Positions 31,268-41,908 of a DNA stretch of 64,000 bases are shown one piece after another. The notes under the pieces were generated by a model. The model was not told the DNA's origin, did no database searches, and worked only from the letters and a program-made list of their open reading frames with translations. Source of the DNA: Glutamicibacter sp002979865. Lineage in GTDB: Bacteria > Actinomycetota > Actinomycetes > Actinomycetales > Micrococcaceae. A program made the position numbers and the translations under genes. Positions within the stretch are counted from its first letter, which is position 1; every line of letters starts with the position of its first letter. The stretch is taken from assembly GCF_050030965.1 (NCBI RefSeq), contig NZ_CP188297.1, forward strand, positions 1,054,001-1,118,000. Reading direction: 5' to 3'.

Positions 31268-31777
31268 CTACTTGCGCTCGGGATTTTGCGGATCAAACAC
31301 CGTTTGCGACAGCGGCGCATAGGCGTACCAACCAGGATGCTCCCCACGCAGAGCCCTTTCCCGGGCTTCGGCAACGTCCGCTTGGAACCGGTTGTTTTCC
31401 ACGACAAAAGCCTCGAAAGCTTCGGCAGCCTGAGGATTCTGAGCTGTACCGCTCGCCTGGAAGCTGCGCGCAGGGCAGTCATCGTCTTGAGCGCTCAAAT
31501 CGATGATGAACTTGTTGCCGAGTTCATCGGCTATACGCTGTGCCAGCAGTAATCCTTGGGCATAGAACTCGCGACCGAGCTCCGCTGAGTTCCATTCGTA
31601 GTCACGGTCCAGGCCTTCATAGAAGAGCTCTTCCCATCCGGCAAGATCGGCTGCCAGTTCGGGCGACAGCCCTGCCGCGTCATAGGGAACCGGGTCTGGA
31701 AACCATAAAACTGTATCCGCATGGTCCGGAAACATTCGGACCGTGCGGGACTCGGATTCGTCCATGGAACTGTTCAT
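31268..31777 (-). CDS. Hypothetical protein
   Basis: 169 residues, acidic, no membrane segment and no signal. TVLWFPDPVPYDAAGLSPEL continues with DLAGWEELFYEGLDRDYEWN and a long helical C-terminal half rich in Ala and Glu. It could start at MNSSMDES or the second Met. I do not recognise a domain; proteins with this LxWFPDPxP beginning are unassigned in Arthrobacter relatives as far as I know. It is convergent with the CPBP gene and follows the Nudix gene on the same strand. Confidence 0.65.
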   Translation of the reverse strand: MNSSMDESESRTVRMFPDHADTVLWFPDPVPYDAAGLSPELAADLAGWEELFYEGLDRDYEWNSAELGREFYAQGLLLAQRIADELGNKFIIDLSAQDDDCPARSFQASGTAQNPQAAEAFEAFVVENNRFQADVAEARERALRGEHPGWYAYAPLSQTVFDPQNPERK

Positions 31778-31813
31778 GGATAGATCATACCGATGACGAT
31801 GCGGCGTTCCTGC

Positions 31814-32266
31814 TCAGCTGAGGACAGGGTTCGACTCGTCGCTGAGTTTCCCGAGCATGGCACCGAGCCCGGCTGCCAGGACGTGCGCCTGTGCCAGTGG
31901 TAGCCACCAGCATTCCCAGGACTCGGGTGTGCCGCCATGCGAGGGATCTTGTTCACCGGCTATCCAACGCCGTGAAAGATCTTGCCGGGGAACACTGAGT
32001 TCGAAGAAGTGCCGGTTAGCAATTTCGTCTCTCATGGGCCGTAAGTCATAGGCCATCGTTCCAAGGTCTCGTGTAACGAAGCCTTCTATTCCAGTCTCCT
32101 CGAAGAGCTCACGTACGGCCGCTCGACCGGGGGTTTCACCCGGCTGGAGGGTTCCAGCCGGCACTTGGACTCCGGTGACACGCATAGGGTGCTGCAAATG
32201 CGTGAAGACCAGCAGGTGATCGTCTTGGACGACGTAGCAAACTGCTTGTTCTATCACGCTCGGCAT
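31814..32266 (-). CDS. Nudix hydrolase
   Basis: 150 residues. The Nudix box is complete at about 38-60, with GTLQPGETPGRAAVRELF followed by EETGI (GX5EX7REUXEEXGU). It should hydrolyse a nucleoside-diphosphate-linked compound using Mg2+. The flanking QAVCYVVQDDHLLVF and the Trp-rich ESWECWWLPL end are usual for this group. It is 36 bp upstream of the hypothetical gene on the same strand. The substrate cannot be read from the sequence. Confidence 0.9.
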   Translation of the reverse strand: MPSVIEQAVCYVVQDDHLLVFTHLQHPMRVTGVQVPAGTLQPGETPGRAAVRELFEETGIEGFVTRDLGTMAYDLRPMRDEIANRHFFELSVPRQDLSRRWIAGEQDPSHGGTPESWECWWLPLAQAHVLAAGLGAMLGKLSDESNPVLS

Positions 32267-32549
32267 TGCTTGATAATACCAACAGCAGCGGCTGGCCTGG
32301 CCGGGAGCACAGTCCGTTCCTCATCGGTTTCGCGCCAGGAGCCATGCATTCGGCATCGGGCATTGCCGCTAGCGCTAGGTCGATGTTGGGTTTGAGCTGC
32401 ACGTGGTTCCCCACCATTGCAGCCGCTCAATCGACGAACTGAAGTGCCGGGGAGTCACAGGTCCCTTATTTCAAAATGTCCAGCAGGGTTCTGGTTCGGG
32501 GATCTCCGCCGCAAGCCTGCCGGACGACAGAATCAACACGCCGGAAGAA

Positions 32550-33137
32550 CTAGGCGTTCTCGGCTAGCTTTTTCATCTGCAAGCGTTGTTCTTCCCACTG
32601 GTCGGCAGTGAGCTCTGGCAAGTTAGGTGCCGATGGCCGTAGACCGACGAAACCGTCCAGCTGCTCCCGGACGATATCCAAGTGCCCGGCATGCCGGTGC
32701 GACTCTGCGATCATATGCACCAGGAGCCGTTCCACCGTGGTGTGCCGATGCTTTCCCCACCATGGCACTACAGCCGGTGAACCCAGCTCCAGCTCGTCAA
32801 GCACTCCATCGGCTGCGGCAATCGCTTCCTTGTAGAACATGACTGCATCATTCAGAGTCATCCCCGGTGGCGGGAGGAAGTCTGCTTGCGCGTCATCGGA
32901 ATCGGAGATGCTCCGGATAATCGGATTCTGAATTTCGCGGCCCAGGCATTCGATGAAATACCCGGATTCGGTGACGGCCAGGTGAAGCAGCAGCCCCATG
33001 GCGTGGGTACCTGTCGAGGTCATGGGCGTTCGCGCTTGGGCATCGCTCAGGCCTTCGCATTTCCACAAGATGGCTTCGCGGGCATCGTTGAGATATTCGC
33101 GCAGCAGCGCGCCGCGGTCACTTTTATCAATTGGCAT
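32550..33137 (-). CDS. DUF664/DinB-like protein
   Basis: 195 residues with the four-helix DinB-like fold of DUF664. Metal-binding His are seen in MGLLLHLAVTESGYF and in HMIAESHRHAGHLDIVRE. Family members act as mycothiol- or bacillithiol-dependent transferases or are unassigned. The motif RTPMTSTGTHAMGLL is typical of the actinobacterial branch. It is a single-gene unit; the 283 bp between it and the Nudix gene contain nothing I can support. Confidence 0.85.
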   Translation of the reverse strand: MPIDKSDRGALLREYLNDAREAILWKCEGLSDAQARTPMTSTGTHAMGLLLHLAVTESGYFIECLGREIQNPIIRSISDSDDAQADFLPPPGMTLNDAVMFYKEAIAAADGVLDELELGSPAVVPWWGKHRHTTVERLLVHMIAESHRHAGHLDIVREQLDGFVGLRPSAPNLPELTADQWEEQRLQMKKLAENA

Positions 33138-33474
33138 GAGCCGAGTCTAATGCCGCGATGGAAACAGGAAAATAGGCCGCTGCAGGACGGTGCACAGCAG
33201 TGACCGCTCGCTCTGACGCCTAGGTAACAAGCCCGAGCATCAAGGTGACGTTCGCAGGACGGTTTCAGGGAAATCCGGCTACTTGCAAGATCGAAAGGTG
33301 GGGACATTACGCCATTATTCAGTCCGGCCTCGGGTGCAGGTCCAAGGAGAGCCGTGGTTTCCCCCGTAACGGCGGCTACAGGTTGCACGCGCAAACGCAG
33401 AATACGAATAGGAGTACATCCCGTATGTGCAGCATTCGCAGCTCCCGGGACAGGATGGATATCGCCTTGCCGGG
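33138..33474. other. Intergenic region without a supportable gene
   Basis: About 340 bp between the DUF664 start and the end of the EamA gene. Short frames cross it on both strands but lack ribosome-binding sites and protein-like composition. No hairpin stands out. Confidence 0.5.
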
Positions 33475-34425
33475 TCAGTTGCCGTCAGCTGGCCCAATCA
33501 CCGGTGCCAAGCCTTCCTTGGCCGTTGGGCCGCTTCCGCGCCAGCGTTGTTCAGCACGCGCACCCCACCACGTGGCCCCCAGGAGTACAGCGGCGCCCGC
33601 ATATCCGAGTGCGCCTATCGGATCTGAGGCCAGGAGCACTCCTGCCAGCAGTGCCCATCCTGGTTCTGTGCCAAGAAGCATGCCCGCACGTGACGCCGAG
33701 GTGTGCTTAGTGGCCCACAGCTGCCCGAGAAAAGCGAAGATGGTGCAGCCCAGGCACAGATAGGCGATGGTGAGCCAATTTTCGATGCTGAAACCCGGAA
33801 GATGCTCCAGCAACGAATTGCCGCCCCACGCGGCGAAGATCGCAGCTCCGAACACTATCTCGACCGTGGTTAGTCCCAGCACATCAGCGTTCCTGCCAAT
33901 GGTAAACCGTGCCTCGGCAACACCGAGCAGGGCCCGGGTTACCGCCGCAAGGAGCATCAGGCCATCACCCAGATTGGCCCCGGAAAATCCCTGCCCACCC
34001 ACGAGCAGCGTGATTCCGACCAGTGCAAGAAGAACACTGGAGACCAGAGACGGGGAAAGCCGTCTTCTCGTGAGTGCGGATTCGAGCAACGGGGTGAAGA
34101 GAATGGAAAGGGCTATGATAAGTCCGGCATTGGTAGCACTTGTGAGCGTGACACCAATGGTTTCCAAAGCGATAGTCGCCGCTCGCATGGTCCCGAGCAG
34201 GACTCCGGGCAAAGTCGAGTCCCGGAGCCGCATGTTGGAGCGGGCGAGATTCACGCAGAGCAAGATTGCCGCTGCGGGCAGGAAACGGGCGCACATCACC
34301 GCGGCAGCAGACGAGGCCATCGCGAGATCTTGGGTTGCCAGGTAGCTCCCGCCCCACATGATTGCGATGATCATCAGGATTATATCGGGAAGAAAGCGAT
34401 GGGTCGCACGGGGATTTTCTGGCAT
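33475..34425 (-). CDS. EamA/DMT-family transporter
   Basis: 316 residues with ten predicted transmembrane helices in two EamA repeats: LMIIAIMWGGSYLATQ near the start (the usual WG motif), MCARFLPAAAILL, TSATNAGLIIALSILFTPLLE at the end of repeat one, then GLMLLAAVTRALLGVAEARF and GMLLGTEPGWALLAGVLLASDP in repeat two. It probably exports a metabolite or amino acid. It is divergent from a LysR gene only 71 bp away, so that protein is its likely regulator. Confidence 0.9.
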   Translation of the reverse strand: MPENPRATHRFLPDIILMIIAIMWGGSYLATQDLAMASSAAAVMCARFLPAAAILLCVNLARSNMRLRDSTLPGVLLGTMRAATIALETIGVTLTSATNAGLIIALSILFTPLLESALTRRRLSPSLVSSVLLALVGITLLVGGQGFSGANLGDGLMLLAAVTRALLGVAEARFTIGRNADVLGLTTVEIVFGAAIFAAWGGNSLLEHLPGFSIENWLTIAYLCLGCTIFAFLGQLWATKHTSASRAGMLLGTEPGWALLAGVLLASDPIGALGYAGAAVLLGATWWGARAEQRWRGSGPTAKEGLAPVIGPADGN

Positions 34426-34496
34426 GCTTTCACTTTAGGAAGGCAAACCATGCAGAACAACGGCCAGTGTCTTCACTATCCCGTAAGCTAAGATTC

Positions 34497-35441
34497 ATGG
34501 AAGTGCATCACCTGCGAACCCTGCGCGAGCTCAGGGACCGGGGCTCGGTAACTGCAGTAGCCCAGGCTCTGCACCTTTCGCCGTCTGCCGTATCCCAGCA
34601 GCTTGCAGCGCTGCAACGCGGGATGCCAGTTGCCCTGACCGAGCCGCGCGGCCGCGTGCTGGTGCTCACCCCCGCTGGGGAGCGGTTGGCCGACGCCGGC
34701 GGAGAAGTACTGGAGTCTCTCGCACGCGCAGAGAATTCCGTCTCCGAATACCTGCTGGCACGTCAAGAGCCCGTTTCGGTCACCGCTTTCCACAGTGCCG
34801 GACTGGCCTGGTTTCCGCCGCTCATCGCCAGCAGCCTGAGCGATCCAGACGGCCCCATGGTGCATTGCCGGGACGAAGACGTGTCTATCAACGGGTTCGT
34901 CGATCTGGTCGGGAACCATGATCTGGTCATCGCCCACCGCCCGCTGGCCTCAGCTGCATGGCCGGGCAACAGGGTGCACGTCACGCCCGTCCTACAAGAG
35001 CCGATCGACGTGGCACTCCACCGGGAACACCCGTTAGCTCAGCAGGAAACGGTGCGCTTGGCCGATTTGGTGGGCGAAACCTGGGTCGCAGCACACGAGG
35101 GATTCGCACTGGAACCGTTGCTGGTCCAAGCGATGTTTGCCAGTGCCGGAAACCCGATTCAGATCGCGCATCGCGTCAATGAGTTCAACCTGGTGGCGGC
35201 GATCATCGCCGAAACCCGCATGCTTGGGTTGCTGCCTCGATATACGGGGCTGACCCCATATTTCCGCGAGCACGTAGTGCTGCGTCCCCTGGCAGACCTC
35301 TCCCTCGGCCGCCATATCGACATCTTGACCAGGCCCGAAGCACGGACTCGGGTGAGCACACGCACCGTGATTGACCGGATCATCAAGATTGCCGACCGGA
35401 CTCGCCTCCACGCGGAGGAAGCGTTGCCGAAAGTCCACTAG
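34497..35441 (+). CDS. LysR-family transcriptional regulator
   Basis: 314 residues from ATG 34497 (MEVHHLRTLRELRDRGSVTA). The helix-turn-helix VAQALHLSPSAVSQQLAALQ lies at about 22-42 and is followed by the LysR linker helix. Residues about 95-300 are the periplasmic-binding-like effector domain (DLVIAHRPLAS, VALHREHPLAQQETVRL, LLVQAMFASAGNP). The N-terminal start is the family's usual one. It is divergent from the EamA transporter, a common regulator-exporter arrangement. Confidence 0.92.
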   Translation: MEVHHLRTLRELRDRGSVTAVAQALHLSPSAVSQQLAALQRGMPVALTEPRGRVLVLTPAGERLADAGGEVLESLARAENSVSEYLLARQEPVSVTAFHSAGLAWFPPLIASSLSDPDGPMVHCRDEDVSINGFVDLVGNHDLVIAHRPLASAAWPGNRVHVTPVLQEPIDVALHREHPLAQQETVRLADLVGETWVAAHEGFALEPLLVQAMFASAGNPIQIAHRVNEFNLVAAIIAETRMLGLLPRYTGLTPYFREHVVLRPLADLSLGRHIDILTRPEARTRVSTRTVIDRIIKIADRTRLHAEEALPKVH

Positions 35442-35726
35442 CGCCCCTGCAAGCAAATGGCGCATTCTGGTCGTCTGCTCGTCCTGCGAGACAATCGCGA
35501 CCAGGAATCGGGCGATTACTGAATCCCCGGTATTCAAATTAACGAAGCTTCCTTGATTTCCTGCCTAAGTCAGGGCTCGGTGAAAAGGCGCACGCCTCGA
35601 AGCACTCCCAGGATCTGCAATTAGCGGTCAGTCCGGCAACAAATCGAAAAGGGCCACTCTTCAATTCGCTCCAACCTTGCGCACAATTTCACTGGTATTG
35701 CACTGCGGTCTCAAGGGATTCATGGC

Positions 35727-36605
35727 TTACGCTGTTCCTTCAGGATGCTCATCGGCCCAGCGGTGGGCACGAGAAACCAACTGCTCCGACAGCCCGGACA
35801 AGTCTCCCTTGCCGCTGCCCATGGCGAGGCCGAGCAGGAAGGTGCTCAGGGGTGCCGCTGGTCGGGCCACCTCGTGAGCTACATGCTTGGCAACATCAAG
35901 CACGGTAGCGATATCCACTTCGCTGGAGTCCAAGCCCAATTCCTTGGCGGCTGCTTCCAGCCAATCATTCAGTGCTTCTGGCGGTAGATGCTGTGCCATG
36001 GCTTTCCTTCGATTTTGGCGGGCGCTTTCCAACGCCTGCGGGGTATCAATATCACTGCTGGTTTCATCATCCACCGGCACCCGCGCCAGCTGCAGCTGAT
36101 TCAAGGCTCGGCGCACCGGGGCATTGACCAGGTTCTCGCCCAGCTCTGCGCAGACCGAACCCAGTGCCGAGGTGCGATAGATTCCTGCCAGCCACTGGGC
36201 ATGGCCTTCAGCGTCAACCAGCAACAGGCCGTCATCTGCACGTTGTCCAAAGCCACCGATTAATGCGCTGGCCACGGCAACCGGCCGTTGCAGGTCGCAG
36301 GCCAGCACCATGGTCCATTCCCCATTGCCGCTGGCGGCAAGCTCGGCAAGCCCGGCGGCGATTCCCGCCAACGGACCGGCAAATGGCGGGTCTTCCCGGA
36401 TGACAGCGTCAGCCTTGGTACCAGTGGATTCCGGGCCGACCACCACTACCCGTCGTGCGCCGGTCTTGCGGGCCGCGGTGACCACGCGGTCAACCAGGCG
36501 CTTGCCGTGCAGCTCAATTTCGGCTTTGCCGTCGCCACCGAGTCGGGTCCCCCTGCCGCCAGCCAGTACCAGGGCATCGAAGCCGGCGAGCTCCAGCGTG
36601 TTCAT
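35727..36605 (-). CDS. mobA: MobA-like molybdenum cofactor nucleotidyltransferase fused to DUF6457
   Basis: 292 residues from ATG 36605, which overlaps the moeA stop as ATGA. Residues about 8-190 are a nucleotidyltransferase domain: ALVLAGGRGTRLGGDGKAEI, then REDPPFAGPLAGIAAGL and VLACDLQRP. It should attach GMP (or CMP) to molybdopterin. Residues about 200-292 are the DUF6457 helical domain (LPPEALNDWLEAAAKELGL, then RPAAPLSTFLLGLAMG), found with molybdenum genes in actinobacteria. The fusion is known in this group. It is the last gene of the modA-modB-modC-moeA-mobA operon. Confidence 0.88.
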   Translation of the reverse strand: MNTLELAGFDALVLAGGRGTRLGGDGKAEIELHGKRLVDRVVTAARKTGARRVVVVGPESTGTKADAVIREDPPFAGPLAGIAAGLAELAASGNGEWTMVLACDLQRPVAVASALIGGFGQRADDGLLLVDAEGHAQWLAGIYRTSALGSVCAELGENLVNAPVRRALNQLQLARVPVDDETSSDIDTPQALESARQNRRKAMAQHLPPEALNDWLEAAAKELGLDSSEVDIATVLDVAKHVAHEVARPAAPLSTFLLGLAMGSGKGDLSGLSEQLVSRAHRWADEHPEGTA

Positions 36606-37849
36606 GGAATCATCCTCAGCACTTCGACCGCATCGCCCGGGTTGACCCGCTCGATGCCAGGCGGGACCAGCGCGTAGCCTTGGGCGGCGCCGAAGCCGCC
36701 CACCGAATGGGAAATGCTGCTGGCTTGGACCGCCGGGGCGCACCGCAGTTGTTCCCCATGCTCGAAGACTACCGGGATGACCTGCATGCGTCCGGCTGCG
36801 GCTTTCCATCCCACCGCGGCGATGGCGCGCAAAGTTGGGCGCAGCACCTCGCGGTGGCCTTGCATGGCCCGCAGGCAGGGGCGCACGAACAGCTCGAAGC
36901 TGACCGCCGCGCTGACCGGGTTGCCCGGCAGGGCGAAGACCATCGCGCCGCCCTCCAAGCGGCCTGCGCACTGCGGCTGCCCGGGGCGGATCTTCACCCG
37001 GGTTGCCTGCACCTCAGGTTCTGCTTCCAGCACTTGGCGCATCACATCATAGGCACCGGGACCAACTCCCCCGGTGCTCAGGACGACATCATGGGTTGCT
37101 CCAAGCAGGTCCAGCTGTTCGCGGACCGCTTGAGTGTCATCCACGCAGTGCACCACGGTAGCTGCCTGGATGCCGGATTCAGCCAGGAGCCCTGCCATGA
37201 GCAGCGAATTGGTTTCCGGGATTTGCCCGCGCGACAGCGTTTTCCCGGGCGATAGCAATTCCGCCCCGGTGACCAGCACGGCCACCTTGGGCTGTGTGCG
37301 CACCGACAGCTTGCTGGCACCGGCTGCCGCCAAGGCGGAAAGACGGGCCGCGGTGAGCTGCTCGCCGGCATAGGCCACCAGGTCACCGGCGGCCTTGTCC
37401 TCGCCGCTGCGGCGGATGTCCTTGCCTGCTGGCACCGGTCCATGGATCTGCACGGTGGCGGCATCCCAGCCATCTGCAGCGGCTGAAGTATCCTCGATGC
37501 GCACCACGGCATCGGCATCCGTCGGGATCGGAGCACCGGTCATGATCTTCACGCACTGGCCCGGTTCCAGCTTCGGGTCCCAGCCGCTGCCCGCGGGCAC
37601 TTCGCCGACGACTTCCAGGGCAATTGGCGCCTCAGCGGTATCCTCGGAGCGCACCGCATAGCCGTCCATCGCCGAGTTGTCCCACAGCGGCAACGGGTGC
37701 GTGGAGGTGGCATCCTCGGCCAGCACCGCGCCGTGCAGGAGGGCGAAACCGCCTGCCACCTCGATCTGCTGCGGGGCCAACGGCACGACCTGCGACAGCA
37801 GCCGCGCGCGGTGCACTTCAAGTTCCACGGGTTCATTGACGGTACTCAT
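36602..37849 (-). CDS. moeA: Molybdopterin molybdenumtransferase MoeA (copy 1)
   Basis: 415 residues of standard MoeA layout: PLPLWDNSAMDGYAVRSED (the family's NSAMDGYA loop), EIMTGA-type VKIMTGAPIPTDADAVVRIED, VLVTGAELL, STGGVGPGAYDVMRQVL and ALPGNPVSAAVSFELFVRPCL. It inserts molybdate into adenylylated molybdopterin. It overlaps modC by ATGA and mobA by ATGA. A second moeA lies at 52281-53513; the two are clearly diverged. Confidence 0.93.
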   Translation of the reverse strand: MSTVNEPVELEVHRARLLSQVVPLAPQQIEVAGGFALLHGAVLAEDATSTHPLPLWDNSAMDGYAVRSEDTAEAPIALEVVGEVPAGSGWDPKLEPGQCVKIMTGAPIPTDADAVVRIEDTSAAADGWDAATVQIHGPVPAGKDIRRSGEDKAAGDLVAYAGEQLTAARLSALAAAGASKLSVRTQPKVAVLVTGAELLSPGKTLSRGQIPETNSLLMAGLLAESGIQAATVVHCVDDTQAVREQLDLLGATHDVVLSTGGVGPGAYDVMRQVLEAEPEVQATRVKIRPGQPQCAGRLEGGAMVFALPGNPVSAAVSFELFVRPCLRAMQGHREVLRPTLRAIAAVGWKAAAGRMQVIPVVFEHGEQLRCAPAVQASSISHSVGGFGAAQGYALVPPGIERVNPGDAVEVLRMIP

Positions 37850-38594
37850 GGCTGCTCTCCCTGGATGCTCCTGGGGTGCTGCGCTGGCAAGGTAGCCACC
37901 ACTGCGCGCACAAAACGGTTGGCCGGATCGGCGAAGACCTGCTCGACGGTTCCCTGCGCAATGATGTTTCCCCGTTCCAGCACCAGCAGGTCATCGGCGA
38001 GCGCCAAGGTGTCGGCGGCCGAATGCGAGACGACGATGGCGCTGGTGGCGGTGCGTTCCAGCTCTTCGCGCACCAATGCGCGCATGTCCATGGCGGCTTC
38101 GACATCCAGCGAGGCGAAGGGCTCGTCGATCAGCAGGATCTTGGGCTGGGCGGCCAAGGCCCGGGCCAGCGCAATGCGTTGGCGCTGCCCGCCGGAGAGG
38201 GCCTCGGGCCGGTGGGTGGCGATTTCTTCCAGTCCCAGCCGCCCGATCCATTCGGCGGCCACGGCCTTGGCGGCAGCCTTGTCCAGTCCCCCGGCCCGGG
38301 CGCCAAAGGCGATATTCTTCAGCGCATCCAGGTGCGGGAACAGGTGCGGGTCTTGGCCCAGCAGGCCTACCTCGCGCAGGTGCGGCGGGCGGTGCTGCTT
38401 CGCGTCGGCCAGCAGGGAACCGGAAAGCTCGATGCGCCCCTCGGCAATCTTCTGGATCCCGGCAATCGCATGCACAATGGTGGACTTGCCCGAGCCGCTG
38501 GGACCCATCATCGCCAGCGTGCTTCCGGCAGGCACCTGGAATTCGACGTCTACGTCGAATCCGGTACGCGGCACGCGCAGCGCAACCTTCAATG

Positions 38595-38598
<4 letters not shown>
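37846..38598 (-). CDS. modC: Molybdate ABC transporter ATP-binding protein
   Basis: 250 residues from ATG 38598, overlapping modB by ATGA. Motifs: Walker A MMGPSGSGKSTIVHAI, Q-loop VGLLGQDPHLFPHL, signature ALSGGQRQRIALARAL, Walker B ILLIDEPFASLD, H-loop VVSHS. Unlike E. coli ModC it lacks the C-terminal TOBE (mop) domain and is about 100 residues shorter. The operon context (modA, modB, moeA) sets its assignment. Confidence 0.92.
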
Positions 38599-39393
<795 letters not shown>

Positions 39394-39401
<8 letters not shown>

Positions 39402-40173
39402 TGGCCTGCGCAGCCCCGGTGCCGAAACCGTGCTCTGCCAGGATTTGCTGGCCGCGCTCGCTGATCACGAAGTCCACGAAGCCCTGTGCGCCGGGGTTCT
39501 CGCCCAGCGTGGCGATCGGATAGGTGTTCACTACCTCGTCGGCTCCTTCCGGAACGATCGCGGCGACGTTTTCGTCACCCAGCACATCGGTGGCGTAGAC
39601 CAGTCCGGCATCCGCTTCGCCGGCGGCCACCTTCTGCAGCACCGCGGTGACATTCTGCTCCTCGCTGGCTGGGACCACTTCGACGCCCTGGGCCTGGAGC
39701 AGCTGGTGTGAGGCCGAGCCGCACGGCACCTGCTGCGCGCACAGCACCGTGGTGGCCCCGGCAAGGTCTTCCAGCGAATCGATATCCGCCGGGTTCTCCT
39801 GCGGCACCGCGATCACCATGGTGTTGCTGGCGAAGATCACCGGCTCGTGGCCGAACCCGGCCTCGGTCACCTCCAGCATGTTGCGTTCATCTGCCGAGGC
39901 GAAGACATCCACGTTTGAGCCTTCAAGGATCTGCGTGGCCAGGGTCGAAGAGCCGTCATAGGAGATGCTGGCAATCTGCACCTCCGGATGTTCTGCGGTG
40001 AACTCCTCGGAGATCTGTTCGAAGGCGCTCTGCAAGGAGGCTGCCGCGGAGATGGTGATGGGTTCGGACGCGGCCTGATCGGAAGAGCCGCTGGCCGAAC
40101 AGCCCGCCAAAGCCAGCACGGCCGCCGCGAGCCCGGCAAGGGCTCGGAACCGTGGAAACGGGCGGTGCTGCAT
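39394..40173 (-). CDS. modA: Molybdate-binding lipoprotein
   Basis: 259 residues with a lipoprotein signal (LAAAVLALAGCSASG, Cys about 25). The mature protein is ModA-like: ITISAAASLQSAFEQI (oxyanion Ser), YDGSSTLATQILEGSNVDVF, FASNTMVIAVP, CAQQVPCGSAS and GLVYATDVLG with the ligand Tyr. It captures molybdate outside the membrane. AAGGAGATCCC precedes the ATG. It is the first gene of the mod-moeA-mobA operon and is divergent from moaA, with about 137 bp of shared promoter DNA. Confidence 0.94.
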
Positions 40174-40310
40174 GGGATCTCCTTGAAATCGGGGGCTGGT
40201 GCCAATGCTACCGTCGAGCCAACCGGAGCCGATCCATTTTGCGTACTTGATTTGTTACTTTCAGGTTAACCGTCTTCCACGCAACGGTGCCGGGGGCTAC
40301 TGTGGAGTGT

Positions 40311-41351
40311 ATGAAAGCACAAGCGGCCGGCACCCTGGGCGATGCCCGTGGACGGCCCCTGCATGACCTGCGGATTTCGGTGACAGACCGCTGCAATTTC
40401 CGCTGCGTCTACTGCATGCCCAAGGAGATCTTCGGCCGCGACTTCGTTTTCCGCGAGCGCTCCGAGCTGCTCAGCTTCGAGGAGATCGAGCGGCTGGCCC
40501 GCGTCAGCGTTTCGCTGGGGGTCACCAAGCTGCGGTTGACCGGCGGCGAGCCGCTGCTGCGCCGCGGCATCGTGGACCTGGTGGGCATGCTCGCCAAGCT
40601 GCGCACCCCCGAGGGCCAGCCGGTGGATCTGGCAATGACCACCAACGGGTCGGCGCTGCCGGTGCTCGCACCTGCGTTGAAGGAAGCCGGGATGAACCGC
40701 GTGACCATCTCCCTGGATTCCTTGGATGACGAGAAGTTCAAGGCCATCAACGACGTGGACTTCCCGGTCTCCCGGGTACTGCACGCCATCGACGTGGCCC
40801 GTGAAGTGGGCCTGGGCCCGGTGAAGATCAATACCGTGGTCAAGCGCGGGGTCAATGACTCGGAGATCCTGTCGCTGGCCGAGCACTTCCGCGGCACTGG
40901 GGCGATCCTGCGCTTCATCGAATACATGGATGTGGGCACCACCAACGGCTGGAAGCTGGATGAGGTGCTGCCCTCCTCCGAGGTCGTGGCCATGGTCAAT
41001 AAGCGCTGGGCGCTGGAACCGGTGACCAAAACCGAACCGGGTGAAACGGCCAACCGGTGGCGCTACCAGGACGGAGCCGGGGAGATCGGCGTGATATCCA
41101 GCGTCACCAATGCCTTCTGCGGCAATTGCTCGCGCGCCCGGGTCTCGGCCGAAGGCCAGCTGTACACCTGCCTGTTTGCCGGCTCGGGCTATGACCTGCG
41201 CCAGCTGATGCGCGACGGGATCAGCGACGAGGATCTTGCCAAGGCGCTGACCGGGCATTGGCGCAAGCGCGACGACAATTATTCCGAGCTGCGTGCGGCG
41301 CTGACCCCGGGCAACCGCAAGCGCATCGAAATGTCCTATATCGGGGGCTAG
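40311..41351 (+). CDS. moaA: GTP 3',8-cyclase MoaA
   Basis: 346 residues from ATG 40311; an in-frame start 8 codons earlier is less likely. A radical-SAM enzyme of the first molybdopterin step. Cluster one is Cys28/32/35 in DRCNFRCVYC. The SAM motif is TGGEPLLR, and cluster two is FCGNCSRAR with the third Cys in YTCLF. The C-terminal GG, required in the family, is present (YIGG). It reads rightwards from the modA intergenic region. The toxin-like gene on the other strand ends inside its stop. Confidence 0.95.
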   Translation: MKAQAAGTLGDARGRPLHDLRISVTDRCNFRCVYCMPKEIFGRDFVFRERSELLSFEEIERLARVSVSLGVTKLRLTGGEPLLRRGIVDLVGMLAKLRTPEGQPVDLAMTTNGSALPVLAPALKEAGMNRVTISLDSLDDEKFKAINDVDFPVSRVLHAIDVAREVGLGPVKINTVVKRGVNDSEILSLAEHFRGTGAILRFIEYMDVGTTNGWKLDEVLPSSEVVAMVNKRWALEPVTKTEPGETANRWRYQDGAGEIGVISSVTNAFCGNCSRARVSAEGQLYTCLFAGSGYDLRQLMRDGISDEDLAKALTGHWRKRDDNYSELRAALTPGNRKRIEMSYIGG

Positions 41352-41908
41352 GGGTTCTTGTTGCTTCTTAGACGCCGTGCGACGGTTATGGCCTCTTCTG
41401 CGACAATCTCATAATTTTGCCGACTCCCAGACAACGGAATTGAGTCTTCTCCATACTTGTCATAGGCGAGTTCAAGTAATTCGCTGGTGTCGCTGAGTCT
41501 TAAAGCGTTGACCAGGTGCCCTAAATCAAGAATGTCTTTGTCGCGCTCCGCCGCCAGCTTCATGGCGGTCAAAGTCGGCAAATCAGCAACTTCGACTGCG
41601 GAAAGAATAGAGTCCGGCGCGGGAGCCCAAGAGGCATTGTCGGGGATGAAAGCGGCTGCACTAGAGTTCAACCACTTTTTAGGCAAACCGTGTTCGGCCG
41701 CCATCGCCTCTATGATTTTTTCGACTTCTGTCCGATGCGAGTAGTAAGCATCGATATCTTCCGTAGCACGATCAATCAGGCCGTGAAGAAGCATAGCCGA
41801 GCCCCCGACGACTCTAATTCTCACGTTGAGTCCCTGTTCGTTCAGGCGCCGTTCGAGTTCTGCGAGCAGGTCAACGACTCTGTTTCTTCCCAAGCCCGTT
41901 CTACTCAT
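41348..41908 (-). CDS. Nucleotidyltransferase, toxin-like partner of the XRE protein (DUF6036/AbiEii type)
   Basis: 186 residues from ATG 41908, which overlaps the XRE stop as ATGA; a start 10 codons upstream is possible. The motif VRVVGGSAMLLHGLIDRATE then DIDAYYS is the GG(S)-x-DxD catalytic core of minimal nucleotidyltransferases. The helical C-terminal half has KLAAERDKDILDLGHLVNAL, typical of DUF6036/AbiEii-like proteins. With the upstream XRE gene it forms a two-gene unit like type IV/II toxin-antitoxin or AbiE systems. It would modify RNA or tRNA; the target is unknown. Confidence 0.82.
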   Translation of the reverse strand: MSRTGLGRNRVVDLLAELERRLNEQGLNVRIRVVGGSAMLLHGLIDRATEDIDAYYSHRTEVEKIIEAMAAEHGLPKKWLNSSAAAFIPDNASWAPAPDSILSAVEVADLPTLTAMKLAAERDKDILDLGHLVNALRLSDTSELLELAYDKYGEDSIPLSGSRQNYEIVAEEAITVARRLRSNKNP